64,000 nt of DNA from Paenibacillus turpanensis. GTDB taxonomy: Bacteria > Bacillota > Bacilli > Paenibacillales > YIM-B00363. This document shows, piece by piece, positions 17,244 through 25,862 of this stretch (position 1 is its first letter; each line of letters opens with the position of its first letter). Under the pieces are notes generated by a model. That model ran no database searches and was not told where the DNA came from. It saw nothing but the letters and a program-made list of their open reading frames with translations. A program made the position numbers and the translations under genes. Location: contig NZ_WTLI01000003.1 in assembly GCF_011421635.1 (NCBI RefSeq), forward strand, positions 62,001 to 126,000, written 5' to 3'.

Positions 17244-18018
17244 GTGGGAAGGGGTCAAGCTTCATGTATCCATCCAGGGGGAAGGGGAGACCGTTCTTTT
17301 GCTGCATGGAGGATATTCCAACTTAGCGGTATGGGACGAAGTGGCGGAGCTTCTAGCGCAGCAGTACCGGGTGATTCGCTTCGATCAAAGGGGATACGGT
17401 CAAAGCTCGCCTCCTGCCGGTCCATTTTCGTACTATGAGGATATCAAAAAACTGTTGGACTGGTATCAAATTACAGAGACCAGCATCATCGGGTCTTCCT
17501 TCGGCGGAGCCGCTGCGATCGATTTCACCTTGCAGTTCCCGCAATATGTGAAGAAGCTGATTCTTGTGGCCCCATCCATTCATGGGCTGAAATATCCGTT
17601 CCGCATGACATGGGCGGGCATTCTGGATTACTTGCGGGTAAAGCGGTTTGGAATTGAAAAGGCGTCCGAGGTGTTTATGTCGAAGGCATTTTGGAGCTAT
17701 TTAATTCCTAAGGATGAACAAAAAAGGCAGCTATTTCGCCGCCTTTATATAAGTAATGAAGTATTTTATACGAGCAGCCCTTCTTTGCAAAAGCCTTTAC
17801 AGCCTTTCGCGCTCCAACGGCTTGCGGAATTGGAAGCCCCTACGTTGGTCATCGAAGCAGATCGCGATCATCCCTTTAATAAACAGGCATGCGACCTCCT
17901 TCACCAGAGGGTCAAGGGGGCTGCCAAATTCGTGATTCCAAACAGCGGCCATTACCCTCATTTGGAGCATCCTTCACAGGTGTCTTCTGTGGCGCTGCAA
18001 TTTTTGCAGTCGACTTGA
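17218..18018 (+). CDS. alpha/beta-hydrolase
   Basis: ATG 17218 follows GGGGAGAAG and overlaps the padR 3' end. The 266-residue product has the oxyanion segment LLLHGGYSN, FDQRGYGQS, the nucleophile elbow GSSFGG (Ser94), an acid in LVIEADRDHPF and the catalytic His in NSGHYPHLEHP. The layout fits esterases, lactonases or haloperoxidase-type hydrolases of about 270 residues. No signal peptide is present, so it acts in the cytoplasm. Its coupling to a PadR suggests an inducible detoxification or signal-degrading enzyme; the substrate is unknown. Confidence 0.92.
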   Translation: MERKSEFIEWEGVKLHVSIQGEGETVLLLHGGYSNLAVWDEVAELLAQQYRVIRFDQRGYGQSSPPAGPFSYYEDIKKLLDWYQITETSIIGSSFGGAAAIDFTLQFPQYVKKLILVAPSIHGLKYPFRMTWAGILDYLRVKRFGIEKASEVFMSKAFWSYLIPKDEQKRQLFRRLYISNEVFYTSSPSLQKPLQPFALQRLAELEAPTLVIEADRDHPFNKQACDLLHQRVKGAAKFVIPNSGHYPHLEHPSQVSSVALQFLQST

Positions 18019-18073
18019 GCATGAGGAAGGAAGCTCGAAGGTTTTATTCATAGCTTGTCAGCACTGCATTACT

Positions 18074-18595
18074 CTAGCTGGGCATCGGCGTTGGAGTCGG
18101 CTTGACGCCGTTCTGCCCGTACTTTTGGTCGATCGCATCGCGTATTTGCTTGGCCGATTGTCCTTGCTTGGACATTTTGGCGGCGTCGACGGCGATTTGC
18201 AGGCAAATGCCGCAGCGCGTGCCGTGATCGTCCCATACGATGGAGCCGTCCGGCTTGCGCTCGTGAATGAAGCATTCTAGGTTGCTCTTATGCCCGGCCG
18301 ATTCGCCGCAGCCGCAGTAGCAAGGCACATATTCGAGCACATCCGCATACATCGCCGCAACCTCGTACACCGAGCGGATTTCGCTCCGCTGCGTATCGAG
18401 GAAAGCGGGAAGCGTCTTGGCGGAGGCGGTCGTTTCGCGAAGATCGCCGTTTGCGGCATGCTCCGTATGGGAATGGGTCTGCTCATGCTGATGAGCGGCC
18501 TGCTTCCCTGTGCCCCCGCTTCCTCCGCCCCCACAGGCGCTTACCAAAACGGTGAGTCCTACCATCGCGGACAGTACCGTAAATCTTTTTCTCAT
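18074..18595 (-). CDS. PCYCGC-motif lipoprotein
   Basis: GGAGGA sits just upstream of two adjacent ATG codons at 18598 and 18595. The product starts MRKRFTVLSAMVGLTVLVSACGG, a lipoprotein signal with lipobox VSAC. A His-rich linker (HQHEQTHSHTEH) is followed by the family hallmark EYVPCYCGCGESAGHKSNLECF, and later by CGICLQIAVDAAKM. The clustered Cys and His residues suggest metal or redox chemistry on the outer face of the membrane, but no function is established for the family to my knowledge. It converges on the hydrolase gene and is divergent from the GNAT gene. Confidence 0.85.
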   Translation of the reverse strand: MRKRFTVLSAMVGLTVLVSACGGGGSGGTGKQAAHQHEQTHSHTEHAANGDLRETTASAKTLPAFLDTQRSEIRSVYEVAAMYADVLEYVPCYCGCGESAGHKSNLECFIHERKPDGSIVWDDHGTRCGICLQIAVDAAKMSKQGQSAKQIRDAIDQKYGQNGVKPTPTPMPS

Positions 18596-18713
18596 CATCT
18601 TCCTCCATTTTATAAAAAAGTAGAAAAGTATATAAACGATTTTACTAGTTTTTTTCCCCGAATGCATGTGGTAAAAAAGAAATACGAGTGAACAAAAAAG
18701 GGGACGGGTCAAA

Positions 18714-19649
18714 ATGTGGACAATAAAGCCGATGAATGAGTGTACGATCAAACAATCGCTGCAGGCATGGAACGATGGTTTTCAAGGGTATTACGTACCG
18801 ATGACGATGTCGGAGCGTACGTTTGTAGACCGGCTTGCCAATGAACAAATGGAAGCCCGGTTGTCTTACGTCGCCTTTGATTCGAGTGGAGAGCCGGTTG
18901 GGCTAGTACTAAACGGTATTCGCAGCCAGGGCGGGCGGAAAACCGGCTGGGTAGGCGGAATCGGCGTTGCCCCGCAATATCGTGGACAGGGCGTCGGCAG
19001 AATGCTGATGAAAACAAGCTTGGAAGCGTACTCGACGGAAGGAGTGGAGCTTGCGACACTGGAGGCGTTCGTGCAAAACGAGGGCGCAATCCGCCTATAT
19101 GAATCCTTGGGCTATCGGGTGGTTGATACGTTGGATTTTCGCGGATTGGAGGAGGGCGAGCAGGAAAACCTGTTCAACGTTGGAAGCCGCTCAAACGCCC
19201 TAACAATTCGGGAAGCGATGCCGCGTGAGATCGGCGCTCTTGATTTTTATCGCGGGACTGCGAATTGGCAGGTGCAGTGGAGCAGCTTACTGCGGGAAGG
19301 GCGAGGCTTAATCGCGTCGGGAAACGGTCGGGATATAGGTTATGCGCTGTACCGTGAGCAATGGGATGAAAACGGCTGCAAGCTCGGGGTAACTGTGCTG
19401 CAGTGTGCCGTCTCTCCGGACGCCGAAGCTCCCGATGCCGTATACGCGCAGCTGCTCGAGCAAGTAATGGTGCAAAGACAAGCCAGGTGGACGGATGGAG
19501 AGCGCCCTTTCAGCCGGACATTTGCCTATGTGCCGAAATCCAATACAGCACTGGGCAAGCTGCTGGATGAAGCCGGCTTTGGCACGAAGCTATCGCTTGT
19601 TTATATGGAAAATGCTCTGATGAACTCTCGTTACCCTGATACTATGTGA
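18714..19649 (+). CDS. GNAT-family N-acetyltransferase, double domain
   Basis: The 311-residue product contains a complete GNAT core in residues 1-145, with the acetyl-CoA loop VAPQYRGQGVGRML and a C-terminal ENEGA-like motif (VQNEGAIRLYESLGYRVV). A second, degenerate GNAT-like half follows (residues 150-305), ending AFGTK-like. The pattern resembles two-domain GNATs such as the mycothiol-synthase type, but the substrate is unknown. It starts at ATG 18714 behind AAGGGGACGGG and is monocistronic. Confidence 0.88.
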   Translation: MWTIKPMNECTIKQSLQAWNDGFQGYYVPMTMSERTFVDRLANEQMEARLSYVAFDSSGEPVGLVLNGIRSQGGRKTGWVGGIGVAPQYRGQGVGRMLMKTSLEAYSTEGVELATLEAFVQNEGAIRLYESLGYRVVDTLDFRGLEEGEQENLFNVGSRSNALTIREAMPREIGALDFYRGTANWQVQWSSLLREGRGLIASGNGRDIGYALYREQWDENGCKLGVTVLQCAVSPDAEAPDAVYAQLLEQVMVQRQARWTDGERPFSRTFAYVPKSNTALGKLLDEAGFGTKLSLVYMENALMNSRYPDTM

Positions 19650-19800
19650 CAATATTCACATACTTACTGCTCCAATTCCGATAAGATAGAGAAAAAGAAA
19701 AAATGCAGCATGCTGTCCGTTTATTAATGGAGCATGACCGCATCATTCGATTGGTTTTCCAACGAAGACAGTCGAGTTCGGAAAAAGGAGTAGTGGAGAA

Positions 19801-20853
19801 ATGCATACGATTGACACGAAGGAGCAGGAAACGTTTGTTCATCATTTGAAAATCGCATTGATTTTGTTTGTCGTTACCGCAAACATGATCGAGCCGCTGA
19901 TCGGCGAGGGAGAGCTTACGCGGGCGCTGTACCAATGGATTTATACCTTCCACATCCCCGCGTTCGCTTTTGCGGCAGGAGCTTGCTCGCGCAGCTTCCG
20001 CTGGAACCTGGCGGGCACGATGACTCTGGCTAACGGTGCTTTTCAGTTCATTTTGTTTCAAACGTTATACGTGCTGGCAGATTCGCAGCTGTTTCATGCA
20101 CCGGGCGCGATTTATTCGCTTGCAGTACCATACGGATTGCTATGGTTTTTAATGAGCCAGTGGTTTTGGAGAGCTATGCTCCCTCTATTTCGCAAGCTTC
20201 GTTACCCCGTAGCTGCTGCCATGCTGCTCGGCTTAGCCGTTGGAGCGATTCCTGCGGAAGGCTTTTGGCTGTCGTTCTCGCGCACTTTTATATACTTCCC
20301 GTTTTTCTTGTTAGGGGAACGCTTTTTTACTGCCAATTATGTGAAAATAATCACGAGCAAATATCGTAAATGGGCGGCAGGATTTGTCTGGCTTCTCGTG
20401 TTCGCAGCCTTCTTGCAGTATGGTCAGCCGCTTCGCCAAGCGTGGCTGTTAGGCAACGCAACATGGACGGAGCTTGGCGTGACATGGATGGAAGGGCTCT
20501 CGATTCGCACCGCGCTATATGGACTTCAATTCGCAATGACCTTCGCCTTGCTGGCTCTGCTTCCGAGAACGACGTACCGCTTTAGCGAAGCAGGTGCAAG
20601 GACGGTTTATGTGTATCTACTTCACGGGTTTATTGTGAAGCTGCTCGTTGTTATGGGCTGGTGGAACTGGCCGGGGATCAACGAAGGTGTCGCCTTGGCC
20701 GCGGCTCTGTTGTTTACCGCATTCCTTACACTGCTACTCATTCACCCGCGTGTGAAAGCCGCGCTCCATTGGTTCGTTGAGCCGGTGCTGCCCCTCGACA
20801 AGCCGCTTTCGAAAGCAGGGAAACGCTTGTTTGCGGGACATAACGGACGGTAG
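19801..20853 (+). CDS. acyltransferase-3-like integral membrane protein
   Basis: The 350-residue product has about ten membrane helices. It carries features of the acyltransferase-3/fucose O-acetylase group: an N-terminal helix followed by FHIPAFAFAAGACSRS, which corresponds to the FHmPlFxFlSGyf motif, and RTFIYFPFFLLGERF in the middle. The usual early His in VVxGH is replaced by Asn (VVTANMIEPL). O-acetylation of an envelope polymer is the best guess, but the catalytic His should be located before this is believed. GGAG precedes ATG 19801. A 150-base region upstream shows no clear gene. Confidence 0.7.
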   Translation: MHTIDTKEQETFVHHLKIALILFVVTANMIEPLIGEGELTRALYQWIYTFHIPAFAFAAGACSRSFRWNLAGTMTLANGAFQFILFQTLYVLADSQLFHAPGAIYSLAVPYGLLWFLMSQWFWRAMLPLFRKLRYPVAAAMLLGLAVGAIPAEGFWLSFSRTFIYFPFFLLGERFFTANYVKIITSKYRKWAAGFVWLLVFAAFLQYGQPLRQAWLLGNATWTELGVTWMEGLSIRTALYGLQFAMTFALLALLPRTTYRFSEAGARTVYVYLLHGFIVKLLVVMGWWNWPGINEGVALAAALLFTAFLTLLLIHPRVKAALHWFVEPVLPLDKPLSKAGKRLFAGHNGR

Positions 20854-20868
20854 ACCAAGCATTTAGGA

Positions 20869-20896
20869 TTGACATTACGGCTGTGCCCTCTACAAT
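20869..20896 (+). promoter_or_regulatory. SigA promoter
   Basis: TTGACA (20869-20874), 16-base spacer, TACAAT (20891-20896), 51 bases before the next start. Confidence 0.75.
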
Positions 20897-20946
20897 GGAG
20901 AAATGACCTTTCATCCACCTTCATTCTTTTTAGAGGGAGCGTAAGC

Positions 20947-22059
20947 ATGCATTTTTCTATTCAATATTTATCTTTTTATGTTATTCATGCGGATAAAACG
21001 TATAAGCATTACCAAACGATGGACGGTGAATCGTACCAGGACAGCGAGCTGAAATCGTTTCTGGACGAGGAATTCGTTCGAATCTGCAAACGCAAGGTAG
21101 AAAAGCATCCGAACACGGAGCAGGCTCCAACGAAGATCGGCAGGTTTATTGTCGAGCCGGGCCATGAGCTGTCAAGCAACCCGAATTACAACTTATTTCA
21201 ACGGCTGCGCACGGCCGCAAGCTTTAACGATTATCAGACATGGAGCCATGACCTGCTGCTCGCTTATGCCGAGACGAGCTCGGTTCGCAGCGGCGCTCTG
21301 ATCGTTGCTAGGGCGAAAGTGGACAAATGGTTTGATGAGCCTTTTCTGTTTGTTTTAAAGTGCGATTTCGAGCCGAAAATCGCCCGGATTGCCGATGAGA
21401 ACAGCTTGATTGCTGCCGTTGATATGGCGATCAGCGCCCGCAGCATCAAATCGATTCAGTACCCGCATATGCCTGAAGAAGGTATGCTGGAGGAAAGCGA
21501 GCTAAAAATTCATCAGGCGTCTCACGCCCGTTATTTTGAGGATTTCTTGAAGTTTGTAACGTATGAGAAATCCCTTCCGGAAATGATGAACGAGCAAATG
21601 GTTACAAGGGTTCAGCAGTATATTGAAGAAAAATGGCAGGACGATCGTTCTGAGGCACGGGAACGGGAAGAGCAGCATTTGGAGCTGTGGGCAGCGAGCG
21701 AGAAACGGGATCTGCAGCCAACCTGGACCCATGAACAGGTGCTGGATGCCGCTGTGGCGGTCACAGAGCATAAGCCGGATCTGGAGCTGAAATTTAAGCT
21801 GGGCGATGTGTTCGTGAAGGCGAAGCTGAGTGATTATGGCGTTAATGTTCATTTTGCCCAAGTCGATGGGAAATATGTTGTTTTGCTGGAGGGCGATTCT
21901 TTTCTGTTTACACAAGGAATTTCTCCCGTAGAGCTGCTGCACCCGGCACATTTGGACGATGTTGTAGATTATTTGAAAGCGAAACGCGAGGAAGAGACAC
22001 GGCAGATGAACTCCGGCAGCAGCTTGCCGCCTTATGCGATCGACCCTTCGGGCGAATAA
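20947..22059 (+). CDS. DUF3900-like protein
   Basis: ATG 20947 follows GAGGGAG; longer readings would start inside the promoter. The 370-residue product opens with MHFSIQYLSFYVIHADKTYK, then a conserved-looking block with ELKSFLDEEFVRICKRKVEKH. No membrane segment or signal peptide is present. The overall look recalls DUF3900 proteins of Bacillus and nucleoid-associated YejK-like proteins; this is from memory. There is no mechanistic motif that allows a function to be assigned. It has its own promoter and terminator. Confidence 0.7.
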   Translation: MHFSIQYLSFYVIHADKTYKHYQTMDGESYQDSELKSFLDEEFVRICKRKVEKHPNTEQAPTKIGRFIVEPGHELSSNPNYNLFQRLRTAASFNDYQTWSHDLLLAYAETSSVRSGALIVARAKVDKWFDEPFLFVLKCDFEPKIARIADENSLIAAVDMAISARSIKSIQYPHMPEEGMLEESELKIHQASHARYFEDFLKFVTYEKSLPEMMNEQMVTRVQQYIEEKWQDDRSEAREREEQHLELWAASEKRDLQPTWTHEQVLDAAVAVTEHKPDLELKFKLGDVFVKAKLSDYGVNVHFAQVDGKYVVLLEGDSFLFTQGISPVELLHPAHLDDVVDYLKAKREEETRQMNSGSSLPPYAIDPSGE

Positions 22060-22090
22060 ACAGGATTATACAGGTTCATATTACAAATAG

Positions 22091-22112
22091 CCGGGCGGCA
22101 GCCCGGTTTTTT
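22091..22112 (+). terminator. Rho-independent terminator
   Basis: CCGGGC-GGCA-GCCCGG followed by six T. Confidence 0.88.
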
Positions 22113-22137
22113 CTTGTCGTTTATTCATATTACTGTT

Positions 22138-22166
22138 TTGTATCATAGGCTTTCCCTTGCTATAAT
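22138..22166 (+). promoter_or_regulatory. SigA promoter of the CNNM-type gene
   Basis: TTGTAT (22138-22143), 17-base spacer and TATAAT (22161-22166). Confidence 0.65.
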
Positions 22167-22209
22167 TGGGAAATAGCGCAGCGTTGACTATCGACCGGAA
22201 GGAGCTTCT

Positions 22210-23547
22210 ATGACTGCGATAAACCTGCTATTCATTGGACTGCTGCTGATCGCAACCGCTTTTTTCGTGGCCGCTGAATTCGCTTACGTGAAGGTGCGCA
22301 CTACCCGGATAGACCAGCTTGCTTTGGAAGGAAACAAGAAAGCCATAGCGGTACAGCGAATAACAAGCAATCTAGACGGTTACTTGTCCGCCTGCCAGCT
22401 TGGGATTACGATAACAGCACTGGGACTTGGTTGGCTTGGCGAATCAACCATTGAGAAATTGCTGCATCCGTTGTTTGCTTCGTTGGGTCTACCGGAACAG
22501 GTGACAGGCACGATATCTCTTGTGTTTGCATTTTCTCTCGTTACTTTTCTTCATGTCGTTCTCGGTGAGCTTGCTCCTAAAAGCGTGGCGATCCAAAAAT
22601 CAGAGGCGTTGTCCTTGGCGCTTTCCGGCCCGATGGTCGCTTTTTACCGGATTTTGTATCCGATTATTTGGGTGCTTAACGGCTCAGCTGCCGTTTTTAT
22701 TAAACTGCTTGGGTTTCGACCGGTCAAGGAGCACGAGGAAGCACATTCGGAGGAAGAGCTGCGCATCATTTTGACGGAAAGCTTCGAAAGCGGGGAAATC
22801 AATCAAGCGGAGTACGGCTATGTCAGCCGGATTTTCGATTTTGACGAACTGAAAGCAAGGGAGATTATGGTGCCCCGAACGGATATGGTTTGCTTGTATG
22901 CGGACCGGCCGATTGAAGAAAATTTGAAAATTATGCGGGACGAGCAGTATACCCGTTTTCCGGTGGCGAATGAAAATAAAGATAATATTATCGGCATGAT
23001 TCACACGAAGCAGTTTTTCTTTAACTGCACTGACAATAACGAAGTAAATTTTACCTCACTAATTCGCCCGGTGATGTCGGTTTCCGAATCGATGCCGGTG
23101 AAGACGTTGCTGAAAGAAATGCAAAGGCAAAACATGCATATCGCAGTGCTGGTCGATGAATACGGCGGCACAGCAGGCATGGTGACCATTGAAGATATCC
23201 TCGAGGAAATTGTCGGGGAAATCCGGGATGAATTTGACGAGGAGGAAGTTCCAGAGCTGGAAAAAATCAATGATCAACGGATTATCGTCGATGGTAAAGC
23301 GCATTTATCCGAGGTCGTAGATTTTTTCGGCACCGAGCTGCAGCCTGACGATTTTGACAGCATCGGCGGCTGGCTATATGCTCATAATTCTGCGTTAAAG
23401 GAAGGCGAGCCTTGGGCTTACGGCGACTTGATATTCGTCGTTAAGAAGAAGGACCGCCACCGTTATCGGAAAATAGATATCGTTCGCAGCCCTTTAGGCG
23501 AGGGTGAGGCAGAACGGGAGGAGAGGGAAACAGATGGGACAAGGTAA
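22210..23547 (+). CDS. CNNM/CorC-type transporter (DUF21-CBS-CorC_HlyC)
   Basis: The 445-residue product has the DUF21/CNNM membrane domain (residues 1-190, with FFVAAEFAYVKVRTTRIDQL at the N-terminus and FLHVVLGELAPKSVAIQ in the third helix). A tandem CBS pair follows (VPRTDMVCLYADRPIEENL; MHIAVLVDEYGGTAGMVTIEDILEEIVGEIRDE), then a CorC_HlyC domain. Such proteins are Mg2+ exporters or Mg2+-dependent transporters, long mis-annotated as hemolysins. It starts at ATG 22210 with GGAAGGAG. Its end overlaps the start of the FGGY kinase by 14 bases, which is probably coincidental in function. Confidence 0.93.
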   Translation: MTAINLLFIGLLLIATAFFVAAEFAYVKVRTTRIDQLALEGNKKAIAVQRITSNLDGYLSACQLGITITALGLGWLGESTIEKLLHPLFASLGLPEQVTGTISLVFAFSLVTFLHVVLGELAPKSVAIQKSEALSLALSGPMVAFYRILYPIIWVLNGSAAVFIKLLGFRPVKEHEEAHSEEELRIILTESFESGEINQAEYGYVSRIFDFDELKAREIMVPRTDMVCLYADRPIEENLKIMRDEQYTRFPVANENKDNIIGMIHTKQFFFNCTDNNEVNFTSLIRPVMSVSESMPVKTLLKEMQRQNMHIAVLVDEYGGTAGMVTIEDILEEIVGEIRDEFDEEEVPELEKINDQRIIVDGKAHLSEVVDFFGTELQPDDFDSIGGWLYAHNSALKEGEPWAYGDLIFVVKKKDRHRYRKIDIVRSPLGEGEAEREERETDGTR

Positions 23548-25057
23548 AGGATTTCTTGCGGTTGACGTAGGCACAACACATTCGAAGGCGGCATTGTTTG
23601 GGGAAGACGGTGCACTCGTACATATTGCCATGTGCCACACGGATACCGTCACCTACCGGGATATGGAAGTATACGACCCGGAAGCGCTGTGGAACGGGAT
23701 TGCCGGATTAATCCGGGAGGTTGTGTCCGTACCGGGGGCGCCGCAGGTTGCGGGCATCGGGATAACGAGCATGGCGGAAAGCGGGCTGCTGGTGGACCGC
23801 GACACGGGAAAAGCGTTATCGCCGTTTATTCCGTGGTTTTCTCCGGTTACACAGCCGCAGGCGGAGCATATTGCCGCGCAGGCAGATCCATTTGACCGGT
23901 TTGTCGCTTCAGGACTGAAGCCGAGTCCGAAATACGGACTGCCGAAGCTTCTCTGGATTCAGGAGCATGTCCCAGAAGCATTGAATGGCGGCGGTCGTCC
24001 GGTTTGGCTGTCGGCATCGGACTATATTGCCTTTCGTTTGACGGGACAGGCCGCAACGGACTATACGCTGGCGGCAAGAACTTATGCTTACCGCATTGAC
24101 GAGAAGCGCTGGGATGAGGACTGGATCCGTCATTTTGGACTTGACCCGGCAATATTCCCGGAAGCGCAGCGCAGCGGTGAAATCGTTGGACGCGTATTGA
24201 GCGACCGCGCAGGTGCGTTTGGGCTGCCTTCAGAGGTGCCGGTTGTCATCGGCGGTCATGACCATGTGTGCTCTGCGCTTGCAGCCGGAGCCGTCACGCC
24301 GGAAACGATGATGGATTCGATGGGCACGGCGGAAACACTGGTCGGCATGATGGGGCAGCGCGCGCTTACCCGCGACGATTACGAGAGCGGCTTTTCATTC
24401 GGCGCCCATGTCGTACCGGATGCGATGTTCTGGATGGGCAGCATCACGTTCTCCGGCGGCTCGGTGGAATGGCTGCGCGGACAGCTTAACGATAACGGCC
24501 TGTCCTACGAGCAGATTCTTAGTCTTCTCGCCGGCTGCAAGCAGGAGCCGACAGGCGTGCTCTTTTACCCGTACTTGTCCGGCAGCGGCGCGCCGAAGCG
24601 GGATGCGAAGGCCAAGGCGGCATTTATCGGCTTGCAGGCGGCGCACACGCGGGCTGAGCTGATCAAAGCGGTGCTGGAAGGTACCGCCTATGAGATGGAG
24701 TTTATGCGGGAGGCGGCGGCAAAGCTAACCGGCAAGCGGCATGAGCGTGTAACCGTCGTCGGCGGTGGAACGAAAAACCGTTTCTGGCTGGAAATTAAAG
24801 CGAGCGTCTCCGATGTGACGCTGCTTGTTCCAAAACAGCATGAAACGGCGCTGCTTGGAGCGGCTATACTTGCTGCGGCCGCATCAGGTGTGTACGGCAC
24901 GCTGGACGAAGCCCGTACCAGCATGGCCTCTCAGGAAGGGATTACGCAGTATTCGCCGGATGCCAATCTGCATCAGAAGTATCGGACGCTGTACGAGAAC
25001 GGCTACCTGGCACTGCAGGAGCCGATCCGCGCATTTTCCAAGCTCAAGCTTTACTAA
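23534..25057 (+). CDS. FGGY-family carbohydrate kinase
   Basis: ATG 23534, inside the end of the upstream gene, is chosen because GGGAGGAGAGGG lies just before it. The 507-residue product has the two ribonuclease-H-like lobes of FGGY kinases: AVDVGTTHSKAALF at the N-terminus, GGHDHVCSALAAGAV with the catalytic Asp in the middle, and VTVVGGGTKNRFWLEI near the ATP site. It phosphorylates a sugar or polyol; the N-terminal lobe resembles YoaC/fuculokinase-like enzymes. No sugar transporter or isomerase lies nearby, so the substrate cannot be inferred. Confidence 0.92.
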   Translation: MGQGKGFLAVDVGTTHSKAALFGEDGALVHIAMCHTDTVTYRDMEVYDPEALWNGIAGLIREVVSVPGAPQVAGIGITSMAESGLLVDRDTGKALSPFIPWFSPVTQPQAEHIAAQADPFDRFVASGLKPSPKYGLPKLLWIQEHVPEALNGGGRPVWLSASDYIAFRLTGQAATDYTLAARTYAYRIDEKRWDEDWIRHFGLDPAIFPEAQRSGEIVGRVLSDRAGAFGLPSEVPVVIGGHDHVCSALAAGAVTPETMMDSMGTAETLVGMMGQRALTRDDYESGFSFGAHVVPDAMFWMGSITFSGGSVEWLRGQLNDNGLSYEQILSLLAGCKQEPTGVLFYPYLSGSGAPKRDAKAKAAFIGLQAAHTRAELIKAVLEGTAYEMEFMREAAAKLTGKRHERVTVVGGGTKNRFWLEIKASVSDVTLLVPKQHETALLGAAILAAAASGVYGTLDEARTSMASQEGITQYSPDANLHQKYRTLYENGYLALQEPIRAFSKLKLY

Positions 25058-25061
25058 AAAC

Positions 25062-25101
25062 AAGGGTGCAGCCGCTTTGTTCAAGCGGTCTGCACCCTTT
25101 T
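25062..25101. terminator. bidirectional terminator
   Basis: AAGGGTGCAG-CCGCTT pairs with AAGCGG-CTGCACCCTT between two converging genes. Confidence 0.9.
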
Positions 25102-25116
25102 CATTCTAAAAAACAG

Positions 25117-25758
25117 CTATATATTTTGCAGTGAATTATCGGAAGCGGCATAGATTTCGGACTCTTTAATTTTTTTTCGCAGCAGCAGCCAGCAGCCCAC
25201 ATAAAGCGTACCCAGCGTACCCTCCAGACAGGACAGGATCAGGAATATGCTCGCGTATCCGTCTACCCCATAAAGATCAACCAGATAATGCTTTACGATG
25301 CCCAAAACCGCGTAATTGCAGCCAAACAGCACAGTTAATAATTGAAAATGGATCATCCAATGCTTCGAATAGAACTGAATCATTTCTAAGCGGTCTTTTC
25401 CGTTGAAGTACGCCAAATCCGCGGCAAAATATAAGGAAATCGGCTTGCGCGCTGCAACGGTTCCGATAATAAAAGCGGATAGGGCAAATTTGTAATATAC
25501 ATTATTCAGAAGCATAGCCTGCGCTGAGCCGGACAACAAATCGACCGTTGAGCTGGCTGCAGTTGTGCCCAGAAGAAACAGGCCTGTCGTATTCCACTGC
25601 CGGTTTCGCACAAATCGATACACAGTGTAAAGAAAGCCGGGGACTGCAGAGATGAGCAGAGCCGTATACCGGCTTAGCCACATTTGACCGATACTCCAGA
25701 CGGCAAATGGAAGAACGAGGTACGCCAACACGTCCAAAACCGCTCGTTTTGTCCGCAT
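25117..25758 (-). CDS. polytopic membrane protein, VC0807-like
   Basis: The 213-residue product has about six membrane helices, with charged loops such as FVRNRQW and FNGKDRLEM. Its pattern of VLAYLVLPFAVWSIGQ at the start and AVPGFLYTVYRFVRNR resembles VC0807-type hypothetical membrane proteins; this is a weak recollection. It lies downstream of phnC on the same strand, about 105 bases away, but no functional tie to phosphonate transport is evident. Confidence 0.6.
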   Translation of the reverse strand: MRTKRAVLDVLAYLVLPFAVWSIGQMWLSRYTALLISAVPGFLYTVYRFVRNRQWNTTGLFLLGTTAASSTVDLLSGSAQAMLLNNVYYKFALSAFIIGTVAARKPISLYFAADLAYFNGKDRLEMIQFYSKHWMIHFQLLTVLFGCNYAVLGIVKHYLVDLYGVDGYASIFLILSCLEGTLGTLYVGCWLLLRKKIKESEIYAASDNSLQNI

Positions 25759-25862
25759 GAAGCTGCAGCCACCTTTCCTTACGCAGAGTACATCGCGTGA
25801 TGTCGTTTCTTACAATGTTACTCTTTGTTTTTGCCGCAGCGTATTAAGTTTATGCGAAGTTT

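Noticed and set aside
19703-19849. Short plus-strand reading MQHAVRLLMEHDRIIRLV... before the acyltransferase gene, faintly like a hemerythrin start
   Set aside because: Only about 18 residues look similar, no ribosome site precedes it, and it runs out of frame into the real gene. A degraded gene fragment cannot be excluded but is unsupported.
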